The notes below the pieces were generated by a model. It did not search any database and had not been told where the DNA came from. It saw only the letters and a program-made list of their open reading frames with translations. A program made the translations under genes and the position numbers. 64,000 nucleotides of DNA from Pseudotabrizicola alkalilacus (GTDB lineage Bacteria > Pseudomonadota > Alphaproteobacteria > Rhodobacterales > Rhodobacteraceae). The first letter of the stretch is position 1; every line of letters begins with the position of its first letter. Location of the stretch: NCBI RefSeq assembly GCF_003443995.1, contig NZ_QWEY01000008.1:124001-188000 (forward strand). The letters are read 5' to 3'. This document shows positions 10,046-18,957 of this stretch, in pieces.

Positions 10046-10085
10046 GCCGCCAGCAAAGGATATTTGCTGGCGGCAGACCTGTTTT
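10046..10085 (+). terminator. intrinsic terminator after the membrane protein gene
   Basis: A perfect 12-bp stem (GCCGCCAGCAAA at 10046-10057 pairing with 10063-10074), loop GGATA, followed by a short T-containing tract. It starts 13 bases after the TAA. Confidence 0.8.
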
Positions 10086-10188
10086 CAACGATCACATTTC
10101 TGAAAGTCTTTACGTATCCGTCCCGCTGACCTGAAACAGCGGCACAACCGCCCACGCCCCGCCTGATACTTTCAGGACTTGCAGACCA

Positions 10189-10800
10189 TCACTCAGCGAT
10201 CGGCGCGTTGATGACTTGTGACAATATGGTACGTGCCCGGCTGACGCGGCTTTTGATGGTGCCGATGTCACACTCAAGGATGCTTGCCGCGTCCTTGTAG
10301 TTTTCTCCCAGAACCCCGACCAGCAAAATCGCCTCCCGGTAGTGGATCGGCAGATCCAGCAGGGCACGCTCCATTTCGCGCTGCCGCAGATGCCAGAACT
10401 GGATCTCATTGACCACCGATGGGGTCGATGACACGCAGTCGGCATCGCCGGTCGGTTCGCGCGCGCTTTTGCTGCTGTTGGTGTAAAACCTGTTGCGCAT
10501 GATGGTGAACAGCCAGGCCCGCATATTGGTCCCCAGCTGATACGACTGAATATTGGCAAGCCCCCGGACAAGGGTTTCCTGAACCAGATCATCGGCATCT
10601 ACAACATTGCGGGTCAAAGACCGCGCATAGATCCGAAGGGCGGGAATATAGCTGACGATCTCGTCCGAACCGGTCTCGGTTTTATCCTTGCGGTCAGAAG
10701 TCTCATCGCTTGTGCGCGCCCTTCCGTCACCCGTCGGATCGGAGGAGGCGCCGTCATTCTTCGCAAAATATGTGACTTTTGCCGCATTTGCGCCTGTCAT
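10189..10800 (-). CDS. ECF sigma factor (EcfG/RpoE-like)
   Basis: 203 residues. After ~60 polar N-terminal residues come sigma region 2 (ADDLVQETLVRGLANIQSY, TNMRAWLFTIMRN) and region 4 (LPIHYREAILLVGVLGENYKDAASILECDIGTIKSRVSRAR), the last being the promoter -35 recognition helix. The sequence style (GTNMRAWLFTIMRN, GTIKSRVSRAR) is like the alphaproteobacterial EcfG/ECF15 group, but no nepR or phyR gene lies next to it, so regulation by an anti-sigma factor is not visible. The frame is open upstream; I chose the ATG at 10800, which gives normal length. Stands alone in a gene-poor stretch. Confidence 0.85.
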   Translation of the reverse strand: MTGANAAKVTYFAKNDGASSDPTGDGRARTSDETSDRKDKTETGSDEIVSYIPALRIYARSLTRNVVDADDLVQETLVRGLANIQSYQLGTNMRAWLFTIMRNRFYTNSSKSAREPTGDADCVSSTPSVVNEIQFWHLRQREMERALLDLPIHYREAILLVGVLGENYKDAASILECDIGTIKSRVSRARTILSQVINAPIAE

Positions 10801-10955
10801 CTCATGCCCCCCATAACGGAGCGGCTTGTCCCGCATGGAGCAAGCCGCATCAAAACCAAAATCCTCGCGCGACAACAACAAACAAGGCCGATTATTGGTT
10901 CCGTCTGTATCGCAGGTTGGTGGGTCAAAAGTGGATTGTTGCCAATTTCCGGGCC

Positions 10956-11636
10956 CTAACCGCGCAGCTCGACATCGGCCCAGATCGGCAGATGATCCGA
11001 CGCCATGCGCGCCAATCCACCGCTGGCGACGCCGCAATTGGTGATCTTCAGCACCCTTCCATGCGCAAAACGGTCAAGTGGGGCAACCGGGCGGGCTGCG
11101 TGAAACGTCAGCCCCGGCGCAACCATGCGCAGTTTCGGGGTCCAGGGCTCAAATCCCAGCACCGGGGACCATTCGTTGAAATCGCCCACGACCAGCGCGC
11201 GATCGGCCACCGGGCCCAGATGGCGCAGGATCTCACTCATCTGCAACTGTCGCCAGCGGCGGATCAGCCCCAGATGGGTGCCGACGATCCAGAAGCCGCC
11301 CACCCGCACCATCACCGCGCCGCGCGGCTCCAGCCCCGGCAGGCTCAGGCGCATCCTCGCCTCAACCGCCAGCCCGCGGCGCACCAGAACGGCATTGCCA
11401 TGCCAGCCGATCCCCCGCTCCGAGAGGCCGAGGTCAACAACCTCCATTTGCGTGAGATGAGTGATCATATCGCGGGGCAGCGCCGTGGGGCGGGGGCCAA
11501 GCCGTTTGTCCGCTTCCTGCAGAACGGCCACATCCGGGTTCAGCTGGTCCAGCACCCTCAGGATACGCTCGGGCGAGCGGCGCCAGTCAAGCCCGACCGC
11601 CTTGCGGATATTGTAGCTGACAACCTTGAGCGCCAT
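10956..11636 (-). CDS. endonuclease/exonuclease/phosphatase (EEP) family protein
   Basis: 226 residues. The DNase I-like metal site is visible: SYNIRKA at the N-terminus, QEAD near 42, GTHLGL, GDFNEW near 150 and the terminal SDHLPI. The family cleaves phosphodiesters or phosphomonoesters of nucleic acids, lipids or inositides. Its ATG overlaps the stop of the phospholipase D-like gene (TGATG), so the two are coupled; an EEP protein next to a cardiolipin synthase-type protein is a common pairing and suggests a membrane phospholipid role (inference). Confidence 0.85.
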   Translation of the reverse strand: MALKVVSYNIRKAVGLDWRRSPERILRVLDQLNPDVAVLQEADKRLGPRPTALPRDMITHLTQMEVVDLGLSERGIGWHGNAVLVRRGLAVEARMRLSLPGLEPRGAVMVRVGGFWIVGTHLGLIRRWRQLQMSEILRHLGPVADRALVVGDFNEWSPVLGFEPWTPKLRMVAPGLTFHAARPVAPLDRFAHGRVLKITNCGVASGGLARMASDHLPIWADVELRG

Positions 11637-13087
11637 CACAGCAACGGCGCAAGCAGCCGCGTCAACCGCGCGCCGACCCTGATGCCGATATGCTGAGAGT
11701 CGAGGTTGCGGTCCAGACGGTCTGAATGGGTCATATCAGTGTGCAGCATGTCCCGCATCCGGTCTGCAAAATCCCTGTCATGAACCACCACCATGGTTTC
11801 AAAGTTAAGCCGGAATGACCGATTGTCAAAATTCGCCGTTCCGACCGCGGACAGATCGTCGTCGATCAGCATCGCTTTCTGATGCATGAAACCATCCTTG
11901 TACCGGTAGATCTTCACCCCCGCATGGCGGACCTCGTCAAAGAATGCAAACGCCGCCAGCCATGGCAGAAAGTGGTCGGCCCGTGCAGGCAACAGGATGC
12001 GCACGTCACACCCCTTCAGCGCCGCGCATTTCAGCGCAGAGAGCGTATCGACATCCGGCACGAAATAGGGTGAAGCGACCCAGACCCGGCGCTGCGCCCC
12101 GGTGATCGCCGCGACAAAGAACAATGCCCCGGTGTCATGGTCATCTGTCGGCCCCATGAACACCGTGACCGCAGGGATACCCGGTGCGAAAGGACTTGGC
12201 GACCAGTCCAGCTGATCCTCGATGAAATCCCCGGTGTACCAGTGCCAGTCGCGGATAAATCCGGTCTGCAACTGCGATACCACCGGGCCTTGCAGTGCCA
12301 GATGGGTGTCGCGCCAATACCCCATGACCGGATCGCGCCCGACATAGGCATCCGCCACATTGTGACCGCCCACCGCCGCCCATTGGCCATCGACCACCAC
12401 GGTCTTGCGATGGTTGCGAAAGTTGACATGCAGCCGCGAGGCACGGTGACTGCCTGCGCGCGGGTCGCGGAATTGCACACCGGCTTTGATCAGCCGATGG
12501 CGGTAGGCCGTGGACAGACCATGGCTGCCGACCCGGTCGCAAACCAGCCAGACCTTGACCCCCCGATCCGCCGCAGCGATGAGCCGGTCAGCAAAGGCAT
12601 TGCCCAGCGCATCGTCAGCAATCGTATAAAACTGCGCAAGAACATAGGTTTCCGCGCCATCAATGGCTGCAAAAATGGCCGCAAAGGTCGCATCGCCATT
12701 GATCAGCAGGTCAGCCGAATTTCCAGCCTGCGCCGGCATGCCCCCCAACCGCGAAAACACGAACAACCGCTCAGAGCTGACGATATGCGGCTCTTGCGGG
12801 CCAGCGGGCATGCCCCTCTGGTTCGTGGCTGCCACTGTCTGTCGATAGGAGGTGGTTTTTGATCTCAGCTTGTGCTGGCCCAGCACCAGATAGGCAGGCA
12901 CCGCGATCCATGGCGCGGCAACCAGAAAGATCGCCCAGGCAATCGCTCCCTGCGGCGTGCGTGCCGAAACCACGGCTTGCCAGACGCAGCTGGCCACAAG
13001 GGCCAGAAGCGCCAGCCCCAGCAAGACAGTCCAAAGTCCAGACATTTTCTGTGTTCCACCACGCAGTTGGGCGACGATCCCTGCCAT
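11636..13087 (-). CDS. phospholipase D / cardiolipin synthase-like protein
   Basis: 483 residues from the ATG at 13087 (GGAAG 8-9 bases upstream); an ATG at 13045 just before the first membrane span is an alternative. Two N-terminal transmembrane segments (about 15-35 and 46-70) are followed by two HKD active sites, HRKTVVVD and HQKAMLIDD, each with downstream N/E residues (GGHN, GTANFDNRSF). This is the architecture of ClsA-type cardiolipin synthases, which join two phosphatidylglycerols at the inner membrane. Coupled to the EEP-fold gene. Divergent from the PQQ dehydrogenase gene across 260 bases in which I see no strong site. Confidence 0.87.
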   Translation of the reverse strand: MAGIVAQLRGGTQKMSGLWTVLLGLALLALVASCVWQAVVSARTPQGAIAWAIFLVAAPWIAVPAYLVLGQHKLRSKTTSYRQTVAATNQRGMPAGPQEPHIVSSERLFVFSRLGGMPAQAGNSADLLINGDATFAAIFAAIDGAETYVLAQFYTIADDALGNAFADRLIAAADRGVKVWLVCDRVGSHGLSTAYRHRLIKAGVQFRDPRAGSHRASRLHVNFRNHRKTVVVDGQWAAVGGHNVADAYVGRDPVMGYWRDTHLALQGPVVSQLQTGFIRDWHWYTGDFIEDQLDWSPSPFAPGIPAVTVFMGPTDDHDTGALFFVAAITGAQRRVWVASPYFVPDVDTLSALKCAALKGCDVRILLPARADHFLPWLAAFAFFDEVRHAGVKIYRYKDGFMHQKAMLIDDDLSAVGTANFDNRSFRLNFETMVVVHDRDFADRMRDMLHTDMTHSDRLDRNLDSQHIGIRVGARLTRLLAPLL

Positions 13088-13347
13088 GGTCGTCTTCCGG
13101 GCAGTCAAGGTCAAACCGAAACACGGATGGGGCACGCCAATGGGCCGACGGGGCATGTCCTGCGCGCCGGGTGTTGCTGATCCGCGTTCGGCTGCTTTTC
13201 ACTCCGGCACCGGGCAAGGCCCTGTGCGATCCGCTGCGCGTGTTCTGATTGATCCGCGCCACGGGAAACTTTCCGGGAACTTTCCGCGCCTTGGGCAGCT
13301 TACCTATGAACGGCACCATTTCATGACCCAAAAACAGGGAATTTCCC

Positions 13348-15708
13348 ATGACAAGAACTGTGACGGCAATCGGGTTTGCATTGCTCGGGGCTCTGTTGAC
13401 GGGGGCTGGCAGCTGGCTCGCCGTTCTGGGGGGCAGTTGGTATTATCTGGGTGCTGGCTTTGTCCTGCTGATTACCGCCGTTCTGATCCACAGTCGGCAC
13501 CCGCTGACCACATGGGTTTATGCCGCCCTGATGCTTGCCACTCTGGCATGGGCGGTGTGGGAGGTGGGCTTTGACTGGTGGCAGCTTGCCCCGCGCGGCG
13601 GGATCATCGTTGTACTGGGTCTGTGGCTTCTGATCCCTGCGGCACGTGGCTTTGACCGGAGTGGCTTTGTGTCGGCCAGCCCTGCAGTGTCCCGCAGCGG
13701 CCCGCCGGCCATGCCGGTGGCGGTTGCATCGCTGATCTGCATCACAACAGCTGTGTATGCGATGTTTCAGGATCCGCATGATCTGGCCGGGAGATTGCCG
13801 GAACAGGCGCTGACCCCCGATCCGGCGATGGGGGCCGACTTTGCCGATGGCGACTGGCACCAGTACGGGCGCACCAATTACGGCCAGCGCTATTCGCCGC
13901 TGACCCAGATCACGCCTGCAAATGTCAATTCCCTCGAACTGGCGTGGACGTATCAGACCGGCGACGTCAAGCTGCCCGAGGATGTGACCGAAACCACCTA
14001 TCAGGTCACCCCGCTGAAGGTCGGCAACAGCCTGTATGTCTGCACCCCGCACAACATCGCCATCGCATTGGATGCGGCCACCGGGCAGGAACAGTGGCGC
14101 TATGATGCCAATTCCGGGCTGAACCCGGACCGCCAGCACCAGACCTGCCGCGGGGTGACCTATTGGGAGGATCCGGCGGGCGGGGCCGACGATGGCTTGT
14201 GCGCGCGGCGGGTCTACATGCCGACCGCCGACGCAAGGCTGATCGCGCTGGATGCCGCGACCGGCGCGCGCTGCACCGCTTTCGCCGATGACGGCGAGCT
14301 GCAGCTGGAGGCCGGGATGCCCTATAACCCGGCGGGCTATTACTATTCCACCTCGCCCCCGGTGGCTGTGGATGGGCTGCTGATCATCGGCGGCGCGGTC
14401 AACGACAACTTTTCAATCTATTCGCAATCCGGCGTGATCCGCGCCTTTGACATCGACACCGGCGCGCTGGTCTGGAACTGGGATGCCGGAAACCCGGATC
14501 AAACCACCCCGATCGACATTGCCGGGGGCGAGACCTATATGCCGAACTCGCCCAACAGCTGGTCGATCTTTTCGGTCGATGAGGAGCTGGGTCTGGTCTA
14601 CATCCCGCTTGGCAATCAGGTGCCGGACCAGTTGGGCATGGGCCGCAGCCGGGCGGTCGAAGAGCATTCCTCGTCGGTGGTGGCGCTGGATGTGGCGACA
14701 GGGCAGCGCGAATGGGTGTTCCAGACCGTGCATCATGACCTGTGGGACATGGACGTGCCAGCCCAGCCGGTGCTGATCAACCTGACACAACCGGATGGCT
14801 CTGACGTGCCCGCACTGGTGCAAGCCACCAAGCAGGGCGACATCTATGTGCTCGACCGCCGCACCGGCACGCCTCTGCTGGACGTGACCGAGGTGCCCGC
14901 GCCCGGCGGCGCCATTCCCGAAGATTTCACCGCCCCCACGCAACCCGTCTCGGCGCTCAGCTTTTCACCTGATCCGCTGACAGGGGCCGATATGTGGGGC
15001 ATCACCATGCTGGATCAGCTGGTCTGCCGCATCCAGCTGCAACGGCTAAACTATGAGGGGCGCTATACGCCGCCGTCGATCAACGGCACCATCGTGCATC
15101 CGGGCAATTTCGGCGTGTTCAACTGGGGCTCGGTCGCGGTAGACCCGGTGCGGCAGGTCATGTTCGGCATGCCGACCTATCTGCCCTTTACCGCGCGCCT
15201 TGTGCCGCGCGACCAGATCCCCGATCCGGTCGAGGGCGAGACCGCCAGCGAACAGGGCCTGAACCGGAACGAGGGCGCGCCCTATGGCGTGGTCATGGGG
15301 CCGTTTCTGGGTCCGCTGCAGGTGCCGTGCTCGGCCCCGCCGTGGGGCTATGTCGCGGGCGTCGATCTGCGCACCGGCGAGACCGCATGGCAGCACAAGA
15401 ACGGCACCGTGCGCGACATGACCCCGCTGCCACTTCCGTTCGAGCTGGGCGTGCCCGGCATCGGCGGCCCGATCATCACCGGGGGTGGGATGGCGTTTCT
15501 GGCGGCGACGGTTGACAACTATCTGCGCGGTTATGATCTGACCTCGGGCGACGAAATCTGGCGTGCCCGGCTGCCTGCCGGAGGTCAGTCAACCCCGATG
15601 ACCTATGAACACGACGGCCGCCAGTATCTGGTGATGGTTGCAGGCGGGCATGGATCGGTCGGCACCAAGCCCGGCGATCACATTCTGGCCTATGCCCTGC
15701 CGGAATAG
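13348..15708 (+). CDS. gcd: membrane-bound PQQ-dependent dehydrogenase (glucose/quinate/shikimate family)
   Basis: 786 residues. An N-terminal membrane anchor of about five helices (residues 1-140) is followed by an eight-bladed quinoprotein domain with W-motifs such as GYVAGVDLRTGETAW. HHDLWDMDVPAQPVL near 465-480 contains the aspartate thought to act as base in the family, and DWHQYGRTNYGQRYSPL opens the periplasmic domain. It oxidises a sugar or alicyclic acid in the periplasm and passes electrons to ubiquinone. No pqq biosynthesis genes are in the window. The ATG has AGGGA 9 bases upstream. Glucose versus quinate specificity cannot be read here, so the symbol is tentative. Confidence 0.88.
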   Translation: MTRTVTAIGFALLGALLTGAGSWLAVLGGSWYYLGAGFVLLITAVLIHSRHPLTTWVYAALMLATLAWAVWEVGFDWWQLAPRGGIIVVLGLWLLIPAARGFDRSGFVSASPAVSRSGPPAMPVAVASLICITTAVYAMFQDPHDLAGRLPEQALTPDPAMGADFADGDWHQYGRTNYGQRYSPLTQITPANVNSLELAWTYQTGDVKLPEDVTETTYQVTPLKVGNSLYVCTPHNIAIALDAATGQEQWRYDANSGLNPDRQHQTCRGVTYWEDPAGGADDGLCARRVYMPTADARLIALDAATGARCTAFADDGELQLEAGMPYNPAGYYYSTSPPVAVDGLLIIGGAVNDNFSIYSQSGVIRAFDIDTGALVWNWDAGNPDQTTPIDIAGGETYMPNSPNSWSIFSVDEELGLVYIPLGNQVPDQLGMGRSRAVEEHSSSVVALDVATGQREWVFQTVHHDLWDMDVPAQPVLINLTQPDGSDVPALVQATKQGDIYVLDRRTGTPLLDVTEVPAPGGAIPEDFTAPTQPVSALSFSPDPLTGADMWGITMLDQLVCRIQLQRLNYEGRYTPPSINGTIVHPGNFGVFNWGSVAVDPVRQVMFGMPTYLPFTARLVPRDQIPDPVEGETASEQGLNRNEGAPYGVVMGPFLGPLQVPCSAPPWGYVAGVDLRTGETAWQHKNGTVRDMTPLPLPFELGVPGIGGPIITGGGMAFLAATVDNYLRGYDLTSGDEIWRARLPAGGQSTPMTYEHDGRQYLVMVAGGHGSVGTKPGDHILAYALPE

Positions 15709-15741
15709 GTCGGTTCCCAAAGGTTACAAAGGATAATTCCA

Positions 15742-15882
15742 ATGCGCCCATCTGTGATCTGGATCGCTGTCATCGTGGGTCTGGCCGCCCTGCTTCTGTA
15801 TCTGGTGGCGGGCACCCAGCCCGCAGGTGACGGGTCAGACACCACCCCGTCCACCCCACCTCATGCCGTTACGGACGGGTAA
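15742..15882 (+). CDS. 46-residue single-span membrane protein downstream of gcd
   Basis: ATG at 15742 with AAGGA 8 bases upstream, 33 bases after the dehydrogenase stop. Residues 5-23 form one transmembrane helix (VIWIAVIVGLAALLLYLV), followed by a Thr/Pro-rich polar tail. The ribosome site and placement support a real small gene cotranscribed with the dehydrogenase, perhaps an accessory or assembly peptide. No family recognised. Confidence 0.55.
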   Translation: MRPSVIWIAVIVGLAALLLYLVAGTQPAGDGSDTTPSTPPHAVTDG

Positions 15883-15982
15883 AACGTCGTCAAGACAGCT
15901 TTACGCCGCCCTGTTTCAGAACAGTGGCGATCATTGCCCGGCCACGGTATGATTCAGGCCAGAGTTGCAATCCGGGTTCCAG

Positions 15983-17089
15983 ATGATCCAGGACTTGACG
16001 GACCGCATATATGAGGCTGCCTTCCAGCCGGAATGCTGGCCGCAGACGCTGAATGACCTTGCCACAGCGTCGGGGTCACTGGGCGGCGTTCTGCAAGTCG
16101 TGCGCCGGGGCGGCGTTCCGCGCTGGATCGCGTCACCTGCCGTGCAAACTGCGTTTACTGCCTATGCACAGGCGGCGGACTTCACCTCCACGCATGAGCG
16201 TGCCGCGCATTGGGTCAACCGGGGACAGACCTTTCTGCGCGATATCGATGTCTACGACCCTGCCGGTCTTGACGCTGACCCGTCGCGCAAAATGCTGATC
16301 GGTCTGGGGCTTGGCTATCAGATCGGGGCCATTCTGGCGCTGCCGACCGGCGACACCGCCTGTTTTACCTTTGAGCGCCCGCTTTGCGACGGGCCGCATT
16401 CCCCCGGGGCACGGGACATCCTCAATGGTCATCTGTCCCACCTTGCACGGGCCGGGATGATGGCGGCGCGGCTGGGGCTGGAAGTGGCGCGCGCCCGGGT
16501 CGAGGCAATGACCCAGATCGGCCTGCCCGCTGCAGTGCTGCGGGCCGATGGTCAGATTGTGGCGATGAACGACACTCTCCGCGCCATGGATGATCTGATC
16601 CTTGCCGTGCCGCAGGGCAAACTGGCTCTGGTCGCGCCGCGCCAGAACCAGCGCCTGTCCGAAGCGCTTGCACGGGTGCAGACCGAGGCCGCCGCCTCCA
16701 TCCCCTTGCGCAATGGCAGCGATCTGCGGCCTGTGGTTGTGCATCTGCTGCCGCTGCGCCGCACCGCACGGGCGCTGTTTCCCGATGGCGAGGTCATGCT
16801 GGTGGTCACGCCGCTGGCGGTCTCGCGCATGGTGCCGTCGGTCGAGGCGCTGTGCGGGCTGTTCGACCTGAGCCCCAGCGAGGCGCGGCTTGCCGCCGCG
16901 CTTTCTGCCGGGCGCACGCTGGCCGAGGCCGCCGCCGAGGTCGGCATCACGGTCAAGACCGCCCGCACCTATCTGGAGCGGGTGTTTCAGAAAACCGTCA
17001 CCCATCAGCAAAGCGAACTGGTCGCGCTGCTGAAAAGTGCACCCTGGCTGCCATCGCCCGATACCCCGGCCAACGCCCCCGGCATATGA
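15983..17089 (+). CDS. LuxR-type helix-turn-helix transcriptional regulator
   Basis: 368 residues from the ATG at 15983; a TTG six codons upstream is an alternative. The N-terminal two thirds look like a sensor (GAF/PAS-like) region, with ARVEAMTQIGLPAAVLRADGQIVAMND near 175-200 typical of a PAS core. The C-terminus carries a LuxR/FixJ helix-turn-helix: LSPSEARLAAALSAGRTLAEAAAEVGI then VKTARTYLERVFQKT. No phosphoacceptor domain is visible. It may regulate the preceding dehydrogenase genes or the LysE exporter that follows; neither is shown by the sequence. Confidence 0.83.
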   Translation: MIQDLTDRIYEAAFQPECWPQTLNDLATASGSLGGVLQVVRRGGVPRWIASPAVQTAFTAYAQAADFTSTHERAAHWVNRGQTFLRDIDVYDPAGLDADPSRKMLIGLGLGYQIGAILALPTGDTACFTFERPLCDGPHSPGARDILNGHLSHLARAGMMAARLGLEVARARVEAMTQIGLPAAVLRADGQIVAMNDTLRAMDDLILAVPQGKLALVAPRQNQRLSEALARVQTEAAASIPLRNGSDLRPVVVHLLPLRRTARALFPDGEVMLVVTPLAVSRMVPSVEALCGLFDLSPSEARLAAALSAGRTLAEAAAEVGITVKTARTYLERVFQKTVTHQQSELVALLKSAPWLPSPDTPANAPGI

Positions 17090-17149
17090 CGACTGCCCGC
17101 CCGACATAGCCATGCGACCCTTGCGCATAGCTTTGTCCGGATTGGTTTC

Positions 17150-17761
17150 ATGTCATTATTTGCATTTGTTCTGGCCTATGCGCTGATCACCGTCACGCCG
17201 GGGCCGAATTTTCTGACTGTTCTGCACTGTGCCACCACCGGCACGCGGGCCTCCGCCCTGCGGGCGGCATTGGGGGTCGGCGCGGGGGCGGCCAGCCTCA
17301 GCGCGCTTGTGCTGACGGTCGGGCAGCACCTGCCGCTGAATGACGCCACCCAACCCTATCTGCGGCTGTTGTTCGCCGCCCTCTTGATCCGGGGCGGGCT
17401 GATCTGCTTTGCCGTTGGCCATGGTCCGGGGCACCCTTCGCCGCTTGCAGATGACCAAAGGCGCACGGGCGGCCCGTTTCTGCGCGGGATGACCGTTGCG
17501 ATCTGCAACCCGTTCACCGGTATTTTCGTCTTGTCAGCCTCGTCCACCCTGATCGACGCAGGCGCGCCGGTCATGATCCTGTCCATCGCCCTGAGCGTCT
17601 TTGTGATCGCAGGCGGGTGGCTTTGCATTGTCGCAATTGCCGCAACCTCAGGTCTGGCCGCACGCGCCATCGGCACAAGGACAGAGCTGATCTCTGCCTG
17701 CGTCGGCTGTGCGCTGATCGGCATGGGCCTGCATGTGGTCTCCGGCCCGTGGATCAACTAG
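17150..17761 (+). CDS. LysE/RhtB family exporter
   Basis: 203 residues with six predicted membrane helices. The family signature is near the N-terminus: TPGPNFLTV at about 16-24, followed by a glycine-rich helix (ALGVGAGAAS). RhtB/LysE proteins export amino acids or their analogues using the proton gradient. Located 60 bases after the LuxR-type gene in the same direction and convergent with the MFS gene 35 bases later. Substrate unknown. Confidence 0.85.
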   Translation: MSLFAFVLAYALITVTPGPNFLTVLHCATTGTRASALRAALGVGAGAASLSALVLTVGQHLPLNDATQPYLRLLFAALLIRGGLICFAVGHGPGHPSPLADDQRRTGGPFLRGMTVAICNPFTGIFVLSASSTLIDAGAPVMILSIALSVFVIAGGWLCIVAIAATSGLAARAIGTRTELISACVGCALIGMGLHVVSGPWIN

Positions 17762-17796
17762 GCCGTCCGGGAGAAACCTGCGTGGAACAGCCAGCC

Positions 17797-18957
17797 CTAC
17801 CTGCGCCGCAGCCACAGCAGCGCGCCCGTAGCGACCAGCCCGATCCCCGCTGTCAGCCAGACCGCCGACAGCCCCCATGCCGCCAGCGCGGCCCCAAAGA
17901 CCAAGGGCGCTGCGGCTTGCAGAATGCGCGCCGGGGCGTTCAGCCAGCCGATGCGCTGGCCGTAGCCCACCGGGCCAAACAGCGCCAGCGGCAAGGTGCC
18001 CTTGGCAATGGTCAGAATGCCGTTGCCCGCCCCATGCAACACGGCAAAGACATAGGCCGCCGGACCGCCAAAGGCCACCAGACTGACCGCCGCGACCGGA
18101 TGCGCGGCCGCTGCCATCCGGGCTGAGACCAACGGGTGAAAGCGCCGCAGCAGGCCAAACTCCAGCAGGCGCGCGGCAACCTGTGCCGGGCCGATCAGCG
18201 CCCCGGCGGCAATGGCCATGGCGGTGCTGGCCCCCGCCGCCTGCAACAGCCCCGGCAGATGCGCGGCCATCGCGGTCGAGTTGAACCATGTCGCGGCAAA
18301 GACCACAGCGAGCAGGATCATCGCAAACGGTGGCGGGGCAGCAGCCCCCGTCTCCTCTGCCACCGGAGCCACGACCGGCGCGGTGCCGCGCGGCAGCAGG
18401 GCATTCAGCGGCAAGGCCAGACACAGGTGGATCAGCGCCCAGCCCAGACAAGCCTCGCGCCAGCCCCATGTGACCAGCATCAACCCAGACAGCGGCCAAC
18501 CCACCGTGCTGGCAAATCCGGCAATCAGCGTAATGCCGGTGATCGGCCCGCGCGCCTCGCGCCCGTAGATCCCGGCCAGCGTGGCAAAGGCGGCCTCATA
18601 AAGCCCGATGCCCATGCCCAGCCCGATCATCGCCCAGCCCAGAAACAGGATCGCCGGTGTCGGCGCTGCGGCCAGTGTCGCAAGACCGCAGGCGAACACC
18701 ACATTCGACAGCATCAGCACGCCACGTCCGCCCAGCCGGTCAATCCGCGCCCCGGCCCAGGGGCCGATCATCGCAGACACAAGCATCGCCATCGAAAACG
18801 CCCCGAAGACCCAGACCGGCGACAGCCCGAAACTGGCCGCCATCGGCACCGCCAGCACCGCAGGGATGTAATAGCTCGACGCCCAGCCGATGGTCTGGGC
18901 TGTGCCAAGGGCGGCCACCAGCCGCCCCCGCCGTCCAGGCGACAGGGTCAACAGCAT
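17797..18957 (-). CDS. MFS transporter of the ArsR-controlled operon
   Basis: 386 residues with about twelve membrane helices; the loop between helices 2 and 3 reads GPWAGARIDRLGGR, an MFS motif A variant. The ATG lies inside the last codons of the flavoprotein gene (10-base overlap, in a different frame), so the two are tightly coupled. With the ArsR regulator and the cysteine-tailed flavoprotein this suggests efflux of a metalloid compound or of the product made by the flavoprotein. It is not the ArsB or Acr3 arsenite pump family. Substrate is inference. Confidence 0.82.
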   Translation of the reverse strand: MLLTLSPGRRGRLVAALGTAQTIGWASSYYIPAVLAVPMAASFGLSPVWVFGAFSMAMLVSAMIGPWAGARIDRLGGRGVLMLSNVVFACGLATLAAAPTPAILFLGWAMIGLGMGIGLYEAAFATLAGIYGREARGPITGITLIAGFASTVGWPLSGLMLVTWGWREACLGWALIHLCLALPLNALLPRGTAPVVAPVAEETGAAAPPPFAMILLAVVFAATWFNSTAMAAHLPGLLQAAGASTAMAIAAGALIGPAQVAARLLEFGLLRRFHPLVSARMAAAAHPVAAVSLVAFGGPAAYVFAVLHGAGNGILTIAKGTLPLALFGPVGYGQRIGWLNAPARILQAAAPLVFGAALAAWGLSAVWLTAGIGLVATGALLWLRRR

